A stretch of DNA of 64,000 nucleotides from NCBI GenBank assembly GCA_036784855.1, contig JAZDSV010000008.1, forward strand, positions 186,001-250,000. The letters run 5' to 3'. Shown piece by piece: positions 43,219 to 55,285 of the stretch. Source of the stretch: Aphelidium insulamus (Eukaryota > Aphelidiomycota > Aphelidea > Aphelidiaceae). The first letter of the stretch is position 1. Each line of letters starts with the position of its first letter. Below the pieces are notes generated by a model. That model saw only the letters and a program-made list of their open reading frames with translations, did no database searches and was not told where the DNA came from. Both the position numbers and the translations under genes were made by a program.

Positions 43219-45861
43219 TTATATATCTGCATTGTTTAGAGACGATTCTTCTGGCTGTTCGCTTGCAACTAGAACGCCCAGTTCAGTATCAGCAGATTTG
43301 CCAATGTCCTCACCATCTGCACCACCTGCATTGTCAGAAGCTGCCGGCGTTACGGTGATATCCGTCGTCGCTGTTTGCGCCACACTAGCAGCAGAAGCAG
43401 CCGCCTCCCTCTCCCTTGCCTCCGCCTTCTCCTTTGCCGCCATTGCAGCAGCCACGTCCATCCCAAACACAGGTCTCTGCAACAGAATATCCAACGGCGA
43501 GCTGTCCTTGCTGCGGGACGTGTGCTGTCGAACTATATCTGCCTTGCTAGTCCACACAATGGACCGCTTCTCATCCATCACGGCATCGGGGCCGTCCTGA
43601 GATGTTCGCAGTCGTTCTTCAAATGGCCCCGTGTGCCGCTGGATAATATCACACAGCGTTTGCGCAATTACGCGGCGGATGCTTTTCGGGCATGTGCTGG
43701 CGGTGGGCGACACTGGCGGTATCTTGAATTTGAACACGGCGATTTGATGTGGGCGAGCTGTTTCGGTGGTCATTGTGGCTTGCTGCAGCGGTGCCGGCGT
43801 ATCGCTGACGTCTTGCCATCGGTATAGCATGGCGTACAGTAGCCATTCGTTCTGTACAATGTGGTACAGACAGCGTCGCACGTCATTGTTCCACACGAGC
43901 TTGAGCTGAGGGGCAGCCGGCAGCTTTTTGCTTGCTTCCAGTGAAGGGGGCGCATCCTTCACAGCAGCAGCAGTCGGTGACGCGGCAGCTGTTTCAACTG
44001 GCTGTGCGATCAAGTTCACGATTTCGTCTTCCTTTGGCGGCAGTGGATTCGTGAGTGGCAGTGGTGGCGGAGGAGGCGGTGGCGTTGACGGCAGAACTGT
44101 TGGTTGTGGCTGGGTAGATTGGCTCGGTTGAACTGGCACATTCACCGCCACTTCTTGGTCTGGGTTGACAGTAATTGGTTCGGGCAGTGATACTAGCGAC
44201 GATCGGGCTGATGTTCCAGCCAGAGCTGGTGCATCTTGTGGCGTTGTAGGCCGCGATGTCGGGGCTGAATCCGTAGCGTCTGCGTCTGTTAGCCCATTGC
44301 GCGTCAGCTTCCACTTTGTCAGCTTGCGCTGCCATGCATCAAAGCTGTTCTCCACAGCACTGTCCATCATGTCATCGAATTGTGCGTACAGTTCATATAG
44401 TGTTGCTTGTGTTCGCGGAATTTCGACCGTCAATATCAACTTGTCGCATAATTTCTATAAATGTATAAATGTAGCAGATCAAGCAGCGCAAGATATAACA
44501 GGTAATACACACCTTGAGGGCAACAAGAGTCATGGGAGCCAAGAGTTCGCGCAAATGATTCCACAACAGTTTGTTATCGTCATTGTACAGTGCGGGCCAC
44601 GCATCTCCATCAAGAGCCAACACCGCGCGCAGAAATACAAGTAACGGTGTTTCCACTTCCGTCGGGATCGGTTTCCCCCGTTTTAGAGGTAAATGTGGAG
44701 CGATTGCAGTACGCAAGTCAGTCAGTGCCGCTTGGCGAAGTGGGTCTAGTGCGGCAAGAGGCCGCCTTGTCTTTTCCTTTTTTGCCAGCGACACAACATC
44801 GCCACCAACAGTAGGTTCATCAGTGGTAACTGTTTCGGCGCTTGGTACCGCACTTGCTGCCGTGGGAGGCAGTGGCGGCGGCGGGGCCTGAAAGTCTTGT
44901 AAATTCAACGACATGGTAGAATCAGCTTTGGTGGTGAGCGTTGTTGCCTTTTGCTTCTTGACGGGGCGCGGCTGCTGTCCGTCTGTCGTTGCAAGCTTTG
45001 TCTTTTTACGCGGTGTCGTGTCTGTGGATTTTACGCGCGGCCGACTCGCTTTACCCGCGGGTGGGGCCTTGGTGGGCGACGGCGGAAAACCATCAGCATC
45101 AAGCAACTGTGCTGCCATGGATCTGGGTGGAGACACATTGGCGGCGGGGCTGTACACTTGCGGCCGCTGAAAGTCGGGATCGTCTGGATCGGCGGGCGCG
45201 ACATGTGCCACGGACAATACTTCAGTCACCGATAATACGTTGCCGGCTGCTGCCTCTGCTGCACCTCGTTCATCTTGGTTCTGGGTATTGGACACGGTGC
45301 CCTCCTCCTCCTCAGAGCTTGTGGACATCCTATGCGCATATGAGTGGATATCTCACTATGTGTCACACGTGTGGTCACCAACATGTCGATATCGCGCGGT
45401 GCCACTTCTACCACGGGAACTTCACCGCGCCATGCGAAAAATCCTTCCGTGGCCGGGCGGTACATCAGCTGCTCCACGAACAAGTCCTCGTCATCATCAA
45501 TGAACGGGTCGTCAAAGTCGTAGTCGCCGACGTCGCGCGCATTTCGTCGAATCCTGCGCCGGGTCTCCTTGCGCCTTGCATCAGCGGGCAGCCAGCGGTC
45601 ACCTGACTCGGCATTGTCCGTATCCTCGTTATTGTCATCAGCCGGAAGGTCCTCGGCATCTGCGGTAGCATCATCGTTATCCTGGTCTTGGGGCAGCGTT
45701 TCGGCATCCGTCTCTGTGGTGGGTGTCGCGGAGGATACGCGCGACACCAGCTTGGATTGTAGCTGTTTCTTGCGCACCTCCTCCTCCCAGTCCACCACCA
45801 GAGTGGCTGTGTCCTGCCCGTCAAGTGCCGCCAACGCGGGCAGCTCGACTCTGATGCGCAT
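43219..45861 (-). CDS. Ubinuclein/HPC2-like HIR (HIRA) histone chaperone subunit
   Basis: Subunit of the HIR complex, which deposits H3-H4 independently of replication. Three exons. Exon 1 (ATG 45861) carries the Hpc2-related domain: RDVGDYDFDDPFIDDDEDLFVEQ...TEGFFAWRGEV, the hallmark motif. Exon 2, ending 44513, begins around the MSTSSEEEEG region and includes basic KKTKLA and KKQKA patches and a helical part (LRTAIAPHLPLKRGKPIPTEVETPLLVFLRAVLAL). Exon 3 (44454-43219) joins in phase after VALK and contains CDKLILTVEIPRTQATLYELYAQFDDMMD, Pro-rich runs, and HIVQNEWLLYAMLYRWQD. The exon 1/2 boundary near 45350-45330 is uncertain: a GTGTGA donor fits the phase. The product is about 840 aa. The gene is divergent from CARNMT1, 174 bp away. 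Confidence 0.82.
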
Positions 45862-45889
45862 TCTGAATGGAAATATACTGGGAATGATT

Positions 45890-46018
45890 CTCTCGGGAAA
45901 GTTAAACCCAGGAAAAACTAATCCAGGGAAACTAACCCTGGGAAAATCAATCTCAGGAGATAAATCCAGAAAAACTAATCCCAGGAAAAGTTAATCCCAC
46001 GCCCAGGAAGAGTTAACC
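45890..46018. repeat. Degenerate minisatellite in a divergent promoter
   Basis: Seven or more imperfect units of the kind CCCAGGAAAAACTAAT / CCTGGGAAAATCAAT / CCCAGGAAAAGTTAAT fill the gap between the ubinuclein and carnosine N-methyltransferase starts. Units alternate CCAGG and CCTGG, so many are near-palindromic. Confidence 0.75.
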
Positions 46019-46035
46019 CAAGAAGAATTCCCACT

Positions 46036-47154
46036 ATGGCAGCTGCAGCTGAAGATGGCGAAAGCGAGGCCGCCTACTTTCACCGTGTCATCGCCGCCTA
46101 CCGCTCCTACCACGCAGCGTCCATGAGCGCCCTTGCTCGGAAGGAGCGCGAATTCGACCGCATACCCACCTACCACAAGGCCCTGCTAGCCACACACGCG
46201 CAGAAATTGGAGCGTACACGACACTGCATTGATGCCAACGCCGCGTTTCTACGGCTCATTGTGCCGGACAAGGCCAGCGCCGCCACCGTGGCATCTCTCA
46301 TACATCCCGAGGTGCCTGCTGATGCAGATAATGATCAGCCGACGGCGAGAAGCGGCGCCATCGCCACCGACACCGAGATCAGCAAGGTGCGCTCGACGTT
46401 GAGGCAGTTTGTTCGCGAGTGGTCCACGGTAGGCCAGCCAGAGCGCGATGCCGTGTTCCAGCCCATACTTGATGCGCTGGAAAGTCAGTTTGGTCAAACT
46501 GACGATCGTGCATCAGTTAGCGTGCTCGTGCCTGTTGCCGGACTGGGCCGTCTGGCGTACGATATTGCCCGAGCCGGCTTCAGCTGCCAGGGAAATGAGG
46601 TGTCGTTCTACATGCTGCTTGCTTCCAACTTTGTGCTAAATCGATGCGGCCGGGAGGAAGTGCACGAGATCTACCCGTGGATTCATACATTCTCCAACCA
46701 CCCGACACCCGAGTGCCAACTGGGCACCGTGCGAATACCCGACACTGCACCAACCGCACTGCCTGAAGGAGTCAATTTCTCCATGACTGGCGGAGAGTTC
46801 CTGGAAGCCTATCGATCTGATGACGGAGAGTGGGACTGTGTGGTCACCTGCTTCTTTCTGGACACAGCACACAACGTGGTCCACTATCTGGAGGCGATAC
46901 ACCGCCTGCTGCGTCCAAACGGTCTGTGGATCAACTGCGGGCCGCTCTTGTACCACTTTGAAGACGACTTCAAGCAGCAGGCATCGCTGGAGCTCACATT
47001 GGAGGAGATTATAAATGTGGCGACCAAGATCGGGTTCCGGGTGGATGAGCCGCGCACCATACCGAGCACGTATTGTGCAAGCCCGCACTCGATGATGTCG
47101 TACCAGTACAACTGTTCCTTCTTCACCGCCACTCGCCTGGCTGATTCTACTTGA
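46036..47154 (+). CDS. Carnosine N-methyltransferase (N2227 family)
   Basis: SAM-dependent methyltransferase of the CARNMT1/N2227 family, which methylates carnosine (and protein histidine in some species). Single exon, 372 aa, a normal length. The SAM-binding motif VLVPVAGLGRLAYDIARAGFSCQGNEVSFYMLLASNFVLNR is unmistakable. Further family motifs are IYPWIHTFSNHPTPECQLGTVRIPD, SMTGGEFLEAYRSDDGEWDCVVTCFFLDTAHNVVHYLEAIHRLLRPNGLWINCGPLLYHFEDD and YNCSFFTATR at the end. The N-terminal helical part has YFHRVIAAYRSYHAASMSALARKEREFDRIPTYHK. Its true substrate in a fungus is not known from sequence. Confidence 0.93.
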   Translation: MAAAAEDGESEAAYFHRVIAAYRSYHAASMSALARKEREFDRIPTYHKALLATHAQKLERTRHCIDANAAFLRLIVPDKASAATVASLIHPEVPADADNDQPTARSGAIATDTEISKVRSTLRQFVREWSTVGQPERDAVFQPILDALESQFGQTDDRASVSVLVPVAGLGRLAYDIARAGFSCQGNEVSFYMLLASNFVLNRCGREEVHEIYPWIHTFSNHPTPECQLGTVRIPDTAPTALPEGVNFSMTGGEFLEAYRSDDGEWDCVVTCFFLDTAHNVVHYLEAIHRLLRPNGLWINCGPLLYHFEDDFKQQASLELTLEEIINVATKIGFRVDEPRTIPSTYCASPHSMMSYQYNCSFFTATRLADST

Positions 47155-47303
47155 ATATATCTTTAGGTGAAATCGATGTATTTATTCTGAGATGTATGTA
47201 CATATTTTGCAAAATCTTGATGGACATGGACCACATTCCGACAAATCTAATATGTGCTAGCTCCAGCGCAATATTCATGCATAGCACATACGGCAAACAA
47301 AAA

Positions 47304-47376
47304 TGGAGGTCCAGGGTATCGATCCCTGTACTTCTCGCATGCGAAGCGAGCGCTCTACCATTTGAGCTAGACCCCC
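47304..47376 (-). tRNA. tRNA-Ala (anticodon CGC)
   Basis: The minus strand reads GGGGGTC TA GCTC AAATGGTA GAGC G CTCGC TTCGCAT GCGAG AAGTA CAGGG ATCGATA CCCTG GACCTCC A. It folds as a standard 73-nt cloverleaf with a seven-base anticodon loop and CGC anticodon, decoding GCG. The acceptor stem has the G3-U70 pair that identifies alanine tRNA, and the discriminator is A73. No intron. The CCA end is not encoded. Confidence 0.95.
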
Positions 47377-47467
47377 ATACTGACACTGACAGCAAGCACT
47401 ATCATTTAATTTGTTATCTATTAATATCACGCACTCAATACTCTGCAATGTCGACACCAATGCGGCA

Positions 47468-48067
47468 ATGTCCGCCACAACAATTATATGCACGGTGCCC
47501 GACGCGGTCAAGGACACACTGAAGCAGTTCCGCTTCCGCAAAGAACCGTCCAATGCCGCACTTATCCGTCAGTTTACTCACTCACCACATACATATGTTC
47601 ATAGAGTATGAATTCTCATATCGCTCGCAGTGAGCATCAACCGGGACACGCTGACGGTGGAGCAGGAGGCGATGCTGGACAACACTACGCTGGATGAACT
47701 GGCGGAAGAGCTGCCGGACAACTCGCCGCGCTTTGTCGTCTTCTCATACCACTACCGACGCGCTGACGGCCGTACATCATTTCCCCTAATATTTTTCTAC
47801 TGGTCGCCGCTCAGTACGTGCAGCACCTGTAGTGCTGGTACAATCTGAAATATTCATTGTGTGTAGCCGTCAAGCCAGAGACCCATATGTTGTATGCAGC
47901 CTCCAAACTGCACGTACTACAAGCCTGTGACTGTGGAAAGGTATTTATGATAGCAGACATTGTATATATGGTACACAATTATGGGACAACTGCAGGTATT
48001 TGATGTGCGCGACGCCGACAACTTTAACGATGAGTGGCTGCACGAGCAACTGGCATTCTTCAAGTGA
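47468..48067 (+). CDS. Glia maturation factor homologue (GMF/Aim7)
   Basis: ADF-H domain protein that in animals and fungi debranches actin at the Arp2/3 complex. Exons 47468-47567, 47631-47813, 47867-47940 and 47996-48067 give 142 aa, the same length as human GMF. Motifs: VKDTLKQFRFRKEPSNAALIL, LDELAEELPDNSPRFVVFSYHYRRADGRTSFPLIFFYWSPLT, VKPETHMLYAASKLHVLQACDCGKVFDVRD and the end EEWLREKLGF-like DEWLHEQLAFFK. All three joins are GT-AG and in phase. Confidence 0.95.
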
Positions 48068-48237
48068 ATAACGTCGTTGTCTACACATATATATATATGT
48101 ACCACAAGGCCATACCAATATATATAAGCAGTGTCATTATAAGCAGGCTCTATGTATAATCATATGTAATATGCAGTTACTCCAATGCATGTGGCTGCAA
48201 CGATACAAACTGGCCCAGACGTTTGCTGCGAAAAGTA

Positions 48238-48733
48238 TCAGCAATTGTACTTATTGAGAATAATAACTGGTAACACATACTGAGCGGTCCGTGCATTCGA
48301 CGAGCTCTTTTGTCCGTGTACTGGCAGTCTAAACGATATTATTTTTAGCATAATTTTGATGTATACGTATGGGCATAATGTGTAGACTAATGCATACATA
48401 TAGTAGTAGTAGTAGACATATAAACCACAAGCGCACGCACCCGCGGGCCAGACGGTCACCGCGCCAACATTTGATCTGGTGCAGGTGCGTGACACGCTGC
48501 CCAATTTTACGCTGCAGCTCGTGGCCGCACTTGTCGGGATCCGACTCGATGGCGCGCGCGATGGCCGACACTTGCGTGGCGGAGAGCTGGGAGACGCGGC
48601 ACTGGTCGTGCACGCCCGTCAGATGGCACAGACGCGCGGCCTTGTGCGGACCGATGCCAAAGATGTTTTGCAGAGCGTACCGCACCAGCTGCTGCTCGGG
48701 CAACTGCGCGCCAAACAAGAATAGCGAGCTCAT
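48238..48733 (-). CDS. Mitochondrial small-subunit ribosomal protein uS13m
   Basis: Head protein of the mitochondrial small ribosomal subunit. Exons 48733-48441 and 48328-48238 give 127 aa. Family motifs: LVRYALQNIFGIGPHKAARLCHLTG, a helix region with HELQRKIGQRVTHLHQIKCWRGDRLARG, then in exon 2 LPVHGQKSSSNART, equivalent to the LPVRGQRTRTNARTR signature of bacterial S13. The splice (CGG|GTGCGTG...TTTAG|ACTG) falls inside the RGLPV motif. The protein begins directly at MSSLFLFGAQLP with no clear presequence, which is usual for this small protein. It converges with GMF. Confidence 0.93.
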
Positions 48734-48828
48734 TTGTATAATTTATATGAGATGAGCAGCAGAGAAAGGAGACGCGGTACGTAGACAGTTAGAGTTGTTA
48801 GATGTTAGGCACAATTATCTCTGATTGA

Positions 48829-49635
48829 ATGAAGCCCGACCCGCACAAACAGGCCGCCAGTCGCCGCCACCAGTTGAAGCAGGGCGGTACAGCTGCCGCC
48901 ACCACTACTTCCGGTGCCGATGCCAGTCGACGCCAACAAGCGGCCCGGCCACAGCTGCCATCCAATGCATGGCGCTTTGCCGACACCAATGATGCCGATA
49001 CAACATGGAATCACGATGACAATGACGGTGATGGATACGCGCGGGCCATGCACATACCGCGACCGCAGGACGCTCCACACCTGGATGAAGAAGAGTTGAG
49101 ACGGCTGGAGCTGCTTGAACACCAGGAGCGCGTACAACTCGAGCGCATAAAGGCGGCCCAGAGAGAGTGTATGTATATGTATGTATGTATATATAATGAT
49201 ACAGCTATATGTTATATATGAAAAGTCTTTGCAGAACAGGCGCCCATTCAGTACAAGAAGCCAGAGGCCGGCGCGTCTGCCGTGCCGGCCACAGAGATAC
49301 CGCTGGCATCTATTGATACGGCCGATAACAACCATACGCCGATATCTGGCTATAGTCAGACACTGGAGGACACTGTATTGCAGAACATTGCTGGTGGTGG
49401 TGGTGGCAGTGGTGGAGGCAGAGTCACTGAAGGCCGCGGTCCACAAGTGGAAATGAATAATACAAAAGACGATGCCGGTCTGGACGCATTACTTGCCGCT
49501 GCCACCACCGCCACCGCTTCCACCAACCGGATACAGGAACAAGTAAACAACACCGTGCAGCAGCCTCCAGTCGACGCAGAGCAGCTGGCGGCTGACACAA
49601 CTGCCACTGGCTGGCTGGATGATTTGTTGCAATAG
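48829..49635 (+). CDS. Hypothetical acidic coiled-coil protein
   Basis: Not recognised. Exon 1 from ATG 48829 is low complexity (Gln, Ala, Asp) and ends in a predicted helix, LDEEELRRLELLEHQERVQLERIKAAQRE. After a TA/TG-rich intron (about 49170-49245) the second part, from about QAPIQYKKPEAG, is Ala/Thr/Gly-rich, includes a poly-Gly run, and closes with ATGWLDDLLQ. The exact donor and acceptor are unresolved: the obvious GTATG donor with the TTGCAG acceptor would make a stop, so AACAG as acceptor or another GT in the TG-repeat is likelier. Total near 240 aa. The C-terminal W.DDLL could be a short interaction motif. Confidence 0.55.
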
Positions 49636-49695
49636 ACCTCGAGAGGGAAAAAAATAGATTCAAATGCGGCGCTCTCTCGTCTACTCTTTTTCACC

Positions 49696-50175
49696 ATGAA
49701 GTGGCCGTGCTGGCTGGTGGTGTTGCTGTGCGCGATGATCACGCCAGCGCTAGAGGCATTCCGCTGGCGTGACGTGGCGGCAGTTACGGCCAAGTATGGC
49801 GCGTCGTTGGGGTTTTATGGCGCCGCACAGGAGGGCCTGATCAATTGGCGGTGCGGCAAGTTTAACTCGGTCACTTGCGAGAATCAGGTGGGCTGCTCAT
49901 ACAGGCGCGTCAGGAACTGGCGTGGAAAATTTGTTCGGAAATGTGCGGCACAGCCATTCGAGCAAGAGCTGGCGGTGCGCACCGTCAAGTGCCAGGCACT
50001 GGCGGCCGTTGGTGTGCCGTGCAGCGATGTGCCGGCATGCAAGGTGCGCGCCGTAAAGGGCGAGAAAATGACCTGTGTGGCCAGCCGCACAAATCTGGTT
50101 CGCTCGCGCGGCCTGGAGATTCCAGAGTACGTGATATATCAAAAGATGGCCGCACCAAACCGGATCCCAGTTTGA
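49696..50175 (+). CDS. Secreted eight-cysteine protein (paralogue of 1611-2213)
   Basis: 159 aa, no intron. Signal peptide MKWPCWLVVLLCAMITPALEA, then a mature part of about 138 residues with eight cysteines spaced C-7-C-5-C-15-C-15-C-9-C-5-C-11-C. Shared with the 1611 paralogue: NWRC/KWRC, a PFE.EL.VR core, PACK, GEK, CVASR.NL.R.RGLEIPEY. It ends soon after EIPEY, whereas the paralogue has about 45 further basic residues. Like the paralogue it has a CACCATGAAG start context after a pyrimidine-rich leader. Function unknown. The conservation of spacing with much residue change suggests a fold under selection. Confidence 0.8.
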   Translation: MKWPCWLVVLLCAMITPALEAFRWRDVAAVTAKYGASLGFYGAAQEGLINWRCGKFNSVTCENQVGCSYRRVRNWRGKFVRKCAAQPFEQELAVRTVKCQALAAVGVPCSDVPACKVRAVKGEKMTCVASRTNLVRSRGLEIPEYVIYQKMAAPNRIPV

Positions 50176-50526
50176 TTGTGTAAGACTGCCGAGGAGAACG
50201 TAGTAAATCGCAATTATTCCCGCAATTAGTTTGCATTTATTACGCACTCAATATACAATTATTGTGCAGTTACTGTGTAGTAATATACACTCAAACTACA
50301 ATAACTATGCATTTACGATAAATTAACACCACTTTAATTCGATGTAAATATGCAATGATTGGCATATTGGACTGGAAGCTACTACCCGACCTCAACGCTT
50401 GCCCCTCTTCCGCTTGCATGTTTCCAAAGTTACAACTGGCTGATTCTTTGGCTTTGCTGGTAGGCGCTATAATGCAGAATCTGCCAATGATAATGATACA
50501 ACCATATCAAATGATGCGACAAGCAC
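50176..50526. other. Intergenic to LTR element
   Basis: AT-rich. The last ~75 nt before the LTR (from TTCTTTGGC, about 50443) form an open frame that continues in the host sequence beyond the element's right end (55557-55779), so the element may have landed in a small coding exon. Confidence 0.4.
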
Positions 50527-50787
50527 TGTTGATACGTCATCGCGTTCCGCCTTATCGCGACCCGCGCTTACGTATATGGAGCGTTGCCAGGCTACCGCCT
50601 GACTACTTAAGGCAGCTCGGCAAACAAGTACCGTCGTGTTAGATTCTACTAGCTGTGTGTGTCTGCGTCCTGTTGGTCTTGACACTACTAAAGAATCCAC
50701 GCGACAGGTTTCGCGGGCACCGCATCGTTTAACAGAGCCAGTGTCGAGGTTGTTTGCACCCAACCCTCACTGTTGGTAAAAACTTTT
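50527..50787 (+). repeat. 5' LTR of gypsy copy 2
   Basis: 261 bp, TGTTGATACG...AACTTTT. Followed directly by GGCGTTATCAGCACCA, a likely primer-binding site. Confidence 0.92.
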
Positions 50788-53700
50788 GGCGTTATCAGCA
50801 CCAGTGAACAAAGAGCGACGAGAATTGCACGTAGACGCGGTTTTCGCAATGTCTCGCATCCCTTTGCCGCCAACGTTTAGTGGAACGTCTGCCGATGCAG
50901 ATGAAATTGAATTGTGGATTCGCCGTTTCAGGAACGCGATGAAAATCCTGGCCTGGTCTCCCGAGGAGGCCATGGCGCAATTTGAAAACTCGTTAAGTGG
51001 CCCTGCTGCTCGCTGGCAATACGACATGAGCCTTGCCTTGACAGACTCGTGGAGCATTGAGCAGTGGTTGGACGCACTCAGAAAGAAATATGGCCCCAAG
51101 TCGTCGCACAGTGTCATTGGGCTGGCCGCGCTCACCCCAGATTTGGGCGAAACAATCACGGAATTCAACCAGCGTTTTCGGCAGTATGTTGCCAAAATTC
51201 CGTCGGATATGGCCACCCCGAACAGCTTAAGAGCCTGTACCTGGCGCGCCTTGCAACAATGAACGAGAATCCGTGGTGGCGTGTCTCGGGCAGCCATGAA
51301 AGTCATACGGAAATTATGAAAGCTGTTGAACTGGCCGAGACCAAACGGGACAACATCCTCCGGGTGGCTCGTGATGCTCGAATGGCCCCGCCCTCAACCG
51401 TTGCCGTGTCATCTACAGAGGTTAAACCAACTACGTCATCCTCCGACATTGAGAAATTGACAGACGAGATCGCAAAATTGAAAATAATGCTTTCCGAGAA
51501 GGTCGCATCACCCCGCACCCTCACGTGTTTCAACTGCGGCGAAAAAGGGCACATCGTCTCTCAATGCCCTAAGCCGGCGGATATAGCGCTTCAGGAAGCA
51601 CGTCGTCAAGAAATGAGAGAGCGCCGATCTCGTACTAAAGGTGGTGTAATGCTTTGTCAAGATGTCACCCTATACCCAAAGTTATGGCCGGAGTTGCAGT
51701 AAAACGGCCCCGAACGGAGTCCTTGGTGGAGCGAATTCTTGACAACTCACTTCCACCAGCTCCGCCTCCGCCGATTGCACCGCGCCTTGGCGTTCGGGTG
51801 CGTGAAAAACGTGAAAAGCGAAAAAGTGGTTGTTCCCGCTGGGCGCACCGCACTCGTTGAGAAATTGTTGACGTCGCCAGCCGCCATCTCGTGGAAAGAA
51901 CTGTTTCAGATCCGACCACAGCTGCTGGGTCCGACCATTCAACGTCTACGACAACTAAAGAAAGATCGGTCTCGTACGGTCCTGATAAACCAGATGGCTG
52001 GAGTAGAGGAAGAGGAGGGCTCAGAGGCTGACAGCTCCGACTCGGACTCTGAGGATGAGGAGACAGACCCCGTAATGGAGACCACGTGGAATCGCGGACA
52101 GCGTGAACCTCTTACGTACATACTGGGCTACATCAAGGACCAGCCTATTCCACTCTTTCTGGACTCTGGCGCAGACTTTTCCGTTGTTAGTAGGTCCTTC
52201 CTGCATAAGATGCGGCTACAGGCACTTGCTTTGGCCGACCCAGTGAAGTTGAACCCAGTCAGTGGACCGCCAATTGTCATCTCTAGTTTGGCAAGCTATT
52301 CCGATTCACTTTGATGACGACGTGGAGGTGATCGTCAAGTTTGCAGTCATGGACGACTGCGCTGTACCTATTTTGCTTGGACAAGACTTTATTCAAGGCA
52401 AGAAGGGCTCGCGGTCACTCATTGACTACGACAATGAATTGTTTACGCTGCGCCATCGCGGCAAGACGCTCGAGCTTCAGCTGTGCAGCAAGCGCCAACT
52501 CCGGGAGCAGTTTGGGCAGGACATTGTAGATGACGAAGGCTACAGTATTCTACGAGCCGTTGAGTTGTCGTATGCCACTGACACTGTAGTTGCACCCGAC
52601 GCTCCTGCGGTGGGGAAGGTGTTGGTGTTGCAAGACACCCAAATTGAATCTGCGGTTTCCGAGGTTGAGGCACCTCTGGCGGACAACGAGGGTGCTGCGT
52701 TTCACGGCTTGCTCAATGAGTGCCTGTAGCCTTTGTGGAGTCATTGACAGAGGTTCCCGGTATCAAAGATAGTTCTTGCGTCATTGACGTTCCCCCGGAG
52801 GTCAAGCCAATCTCATGCAGACTTCGTCGCCACTCGCCTGAAGAGAAGGAGGCAATTCGGACAGAAGTTGACACGATGTTGAGTTCCGGTGTCATTGTGC
52901 CGTCCAAGTCGCCATGGGTTTTCCCCGTTGTGTTGATTCCCAAGCCCGACGGTTCGATTCGCTTCTGCATTGACTACCGCCGATTGAATGATGTCACAAC
53001 TAAGGACAAGTTCCCGCTGCCTCGAATTGATGACTGTCTTGACACCCTGGCCAACAAGAAGTATTTACGACCTTGGACTGCTTCGCAGGATACTGGCAGG
53101 TCAAGATGGACCCAGAGAGCCGCAAGTTTACAGCATTTATTACACCCTTCGGAGTGTACGAGTTTACGGTGATGCCCTTTGGACTCACCAATGCCCCGGC
53201 TTGCTTCTCTCGCCTGATGGATCGCATGTTCGCCGATTGTGCATATGACTTTGTGACAGTGTACCTCGACGACATCGCCGTCCATTCCGAGACATTTGAG
53301 CAACATATGGTACATTTGAAGACCGTGTTTGACCGTCTCAAACAGTACGACGTGCGCTTAAAGTTCAAAAAGTGTTCGTTCCTGAAAACAACGTTTCGGT
53401 ACTTGGGTTTTCTGGTCACTCCGACTGGTTTGTTGCCGGACCCACGGAAGGTAGATACGTTGCTACAGATGAAGCGCCCACGAATCTACGAGAGACCCGC
53501 TCCTTTTTGGGACTGGCATCTTACTTTCGTAGATTCATTCCCAGCTTTACGGAGGTCGCCTCGCCGCTGCAAAATTTGGTGCGCAAACAAGTCAGCTTTG
53601 TCTGGTCGGACGTTTGCCAAGCGTCTTTCACACAGCTGCGTGAGAGATTGGTGTCAGCGCCCGTACTGAAACAGCCCGACTTTGCGCATGTGTTTGTGTT

Positions 53701-55285
53701 GTCTACTGACGCCTCAAATTCCGCAGTAGGTGGTGTTCTGGAGCAGTATGATGACGATGACCAGCTGCGTCCCGTCGCCTACTACTCTCGAAGCCTCTCG
53801 CCCGCTGAGCGGAACTACACCGTTCACGATAGAGAAGCGTTGGCGTTGGTCACCCTGATCAAGCATTTTCGTTGCTATCTGCTAGGTAGACGCTTCATTG
53901 TTTACACCGACAACTCCGCCGTAGTCTCGCTGTATAAGCAACGAGAACCGACTGGCCGAGTTGCCCGTTGGATCCACATGCTGGCCGAGTTTGACTTTGA
54001 CATCCGCCATCGAGCTGGAAAAGACAACCCAGTTGCCGACTACCTGTCTCGACCTGTGTTGATTGCCAAAGCAACCGTGCCGTCGCTTGAAGATCGTATC
54101 ACGTTTGAAGAGATCTTAGCATTCTTGGACAAAGAGACTTTGCCAGCTCTGAGTGACACAGCGATTTCGCCGCACCGTCCGTCGCTTTGTGGTCATTGAT
54201 TCGGTGTTGTACCGTCGCACTGCCACTCACCCGCTACGTGTGCTCTTTACGCTCGCTGAGTTGCATCGTCTGTTGACTGTTGTTCACGATCAGACAGGAC
54301 ACTTTGCCCTTGGAACTATTTGGCCATGGTTACGGTGCCGATTCTGGCGACCGCAGCTTTATGCCGAGGTCAAACACTACGTGGCGTCCTGTCAGCAGCT
54401 GCCAAACATTTACAATCCGTCGTCCACTGTACCGCTTCGATGGGCAATCCGGAATCTCAGGTTTGGGTCATTGGCACTTTGACTTTGCCGGACCGTTCCC
54501 GATTTCCGGAATCCGGATCCCGTTACCACTCGTCGGCGTAGAAGTGCTTACTCGCATTTCCCATCGCCATTCCTGTTGCGAGTGAAACAGCCGCGATCGT
54601 TTGTCGTGTCATGGGAGAGAATTTCGCCATCTTTGGGTATCCGCTCTCTGTGACCACGGATCGGGGAACTTGTTTCACCTCGGAGCTTTTCGCTGACTTT
54701 TGCGGCCAGAGCGGAATAATTCATCATCTCAATGTGGCGTACCAGCCGGAGTGGAACGGTTTTGCGGAGCGCATGATTGCAACGATTCGCTACTCACTGG
54801 CTCGCAGCTGCAATGGTGATTACTCCAAGTGGGATCAGTTTTTACCTGCCATCCTTTACGGAATTCGCATGCGAGTCAATGTTCGGACTGGCTACTCAGC
54901 CCCATTTTCTGATGTTTGGTACTACCTCACGCATCCCCGTGGAAACTGGCGATCCTCAGTCAAAGCCTAGTGTTGATGCCTGTTTAGCCGAGTTGGACAT
55001 CCTACCCGGCGTACGCCATCAACAATGCCGAGAGATCCAAGTCCACCCGCATCGCCACTTTTCCTGTTGGCTTCTTTGTTTTGGCCCCTGAACGCCTCTC
55101 TCCGTAAACGTGCTGTCCGTGACAAGAAGGTACCCCGTTACGATGGTCCTTACCGTGTGTTGGAGCAGTTGCCTCACAACTTGTACTCGGTCGAATCGGA
55201 ATCTGGACAGGAGTGGACGTTCCATGCCTCGCGTCTCATTTCGTTTGTGCCTCGTTGATGCGAGCCTGTCACTTAAGGAGGGGAG

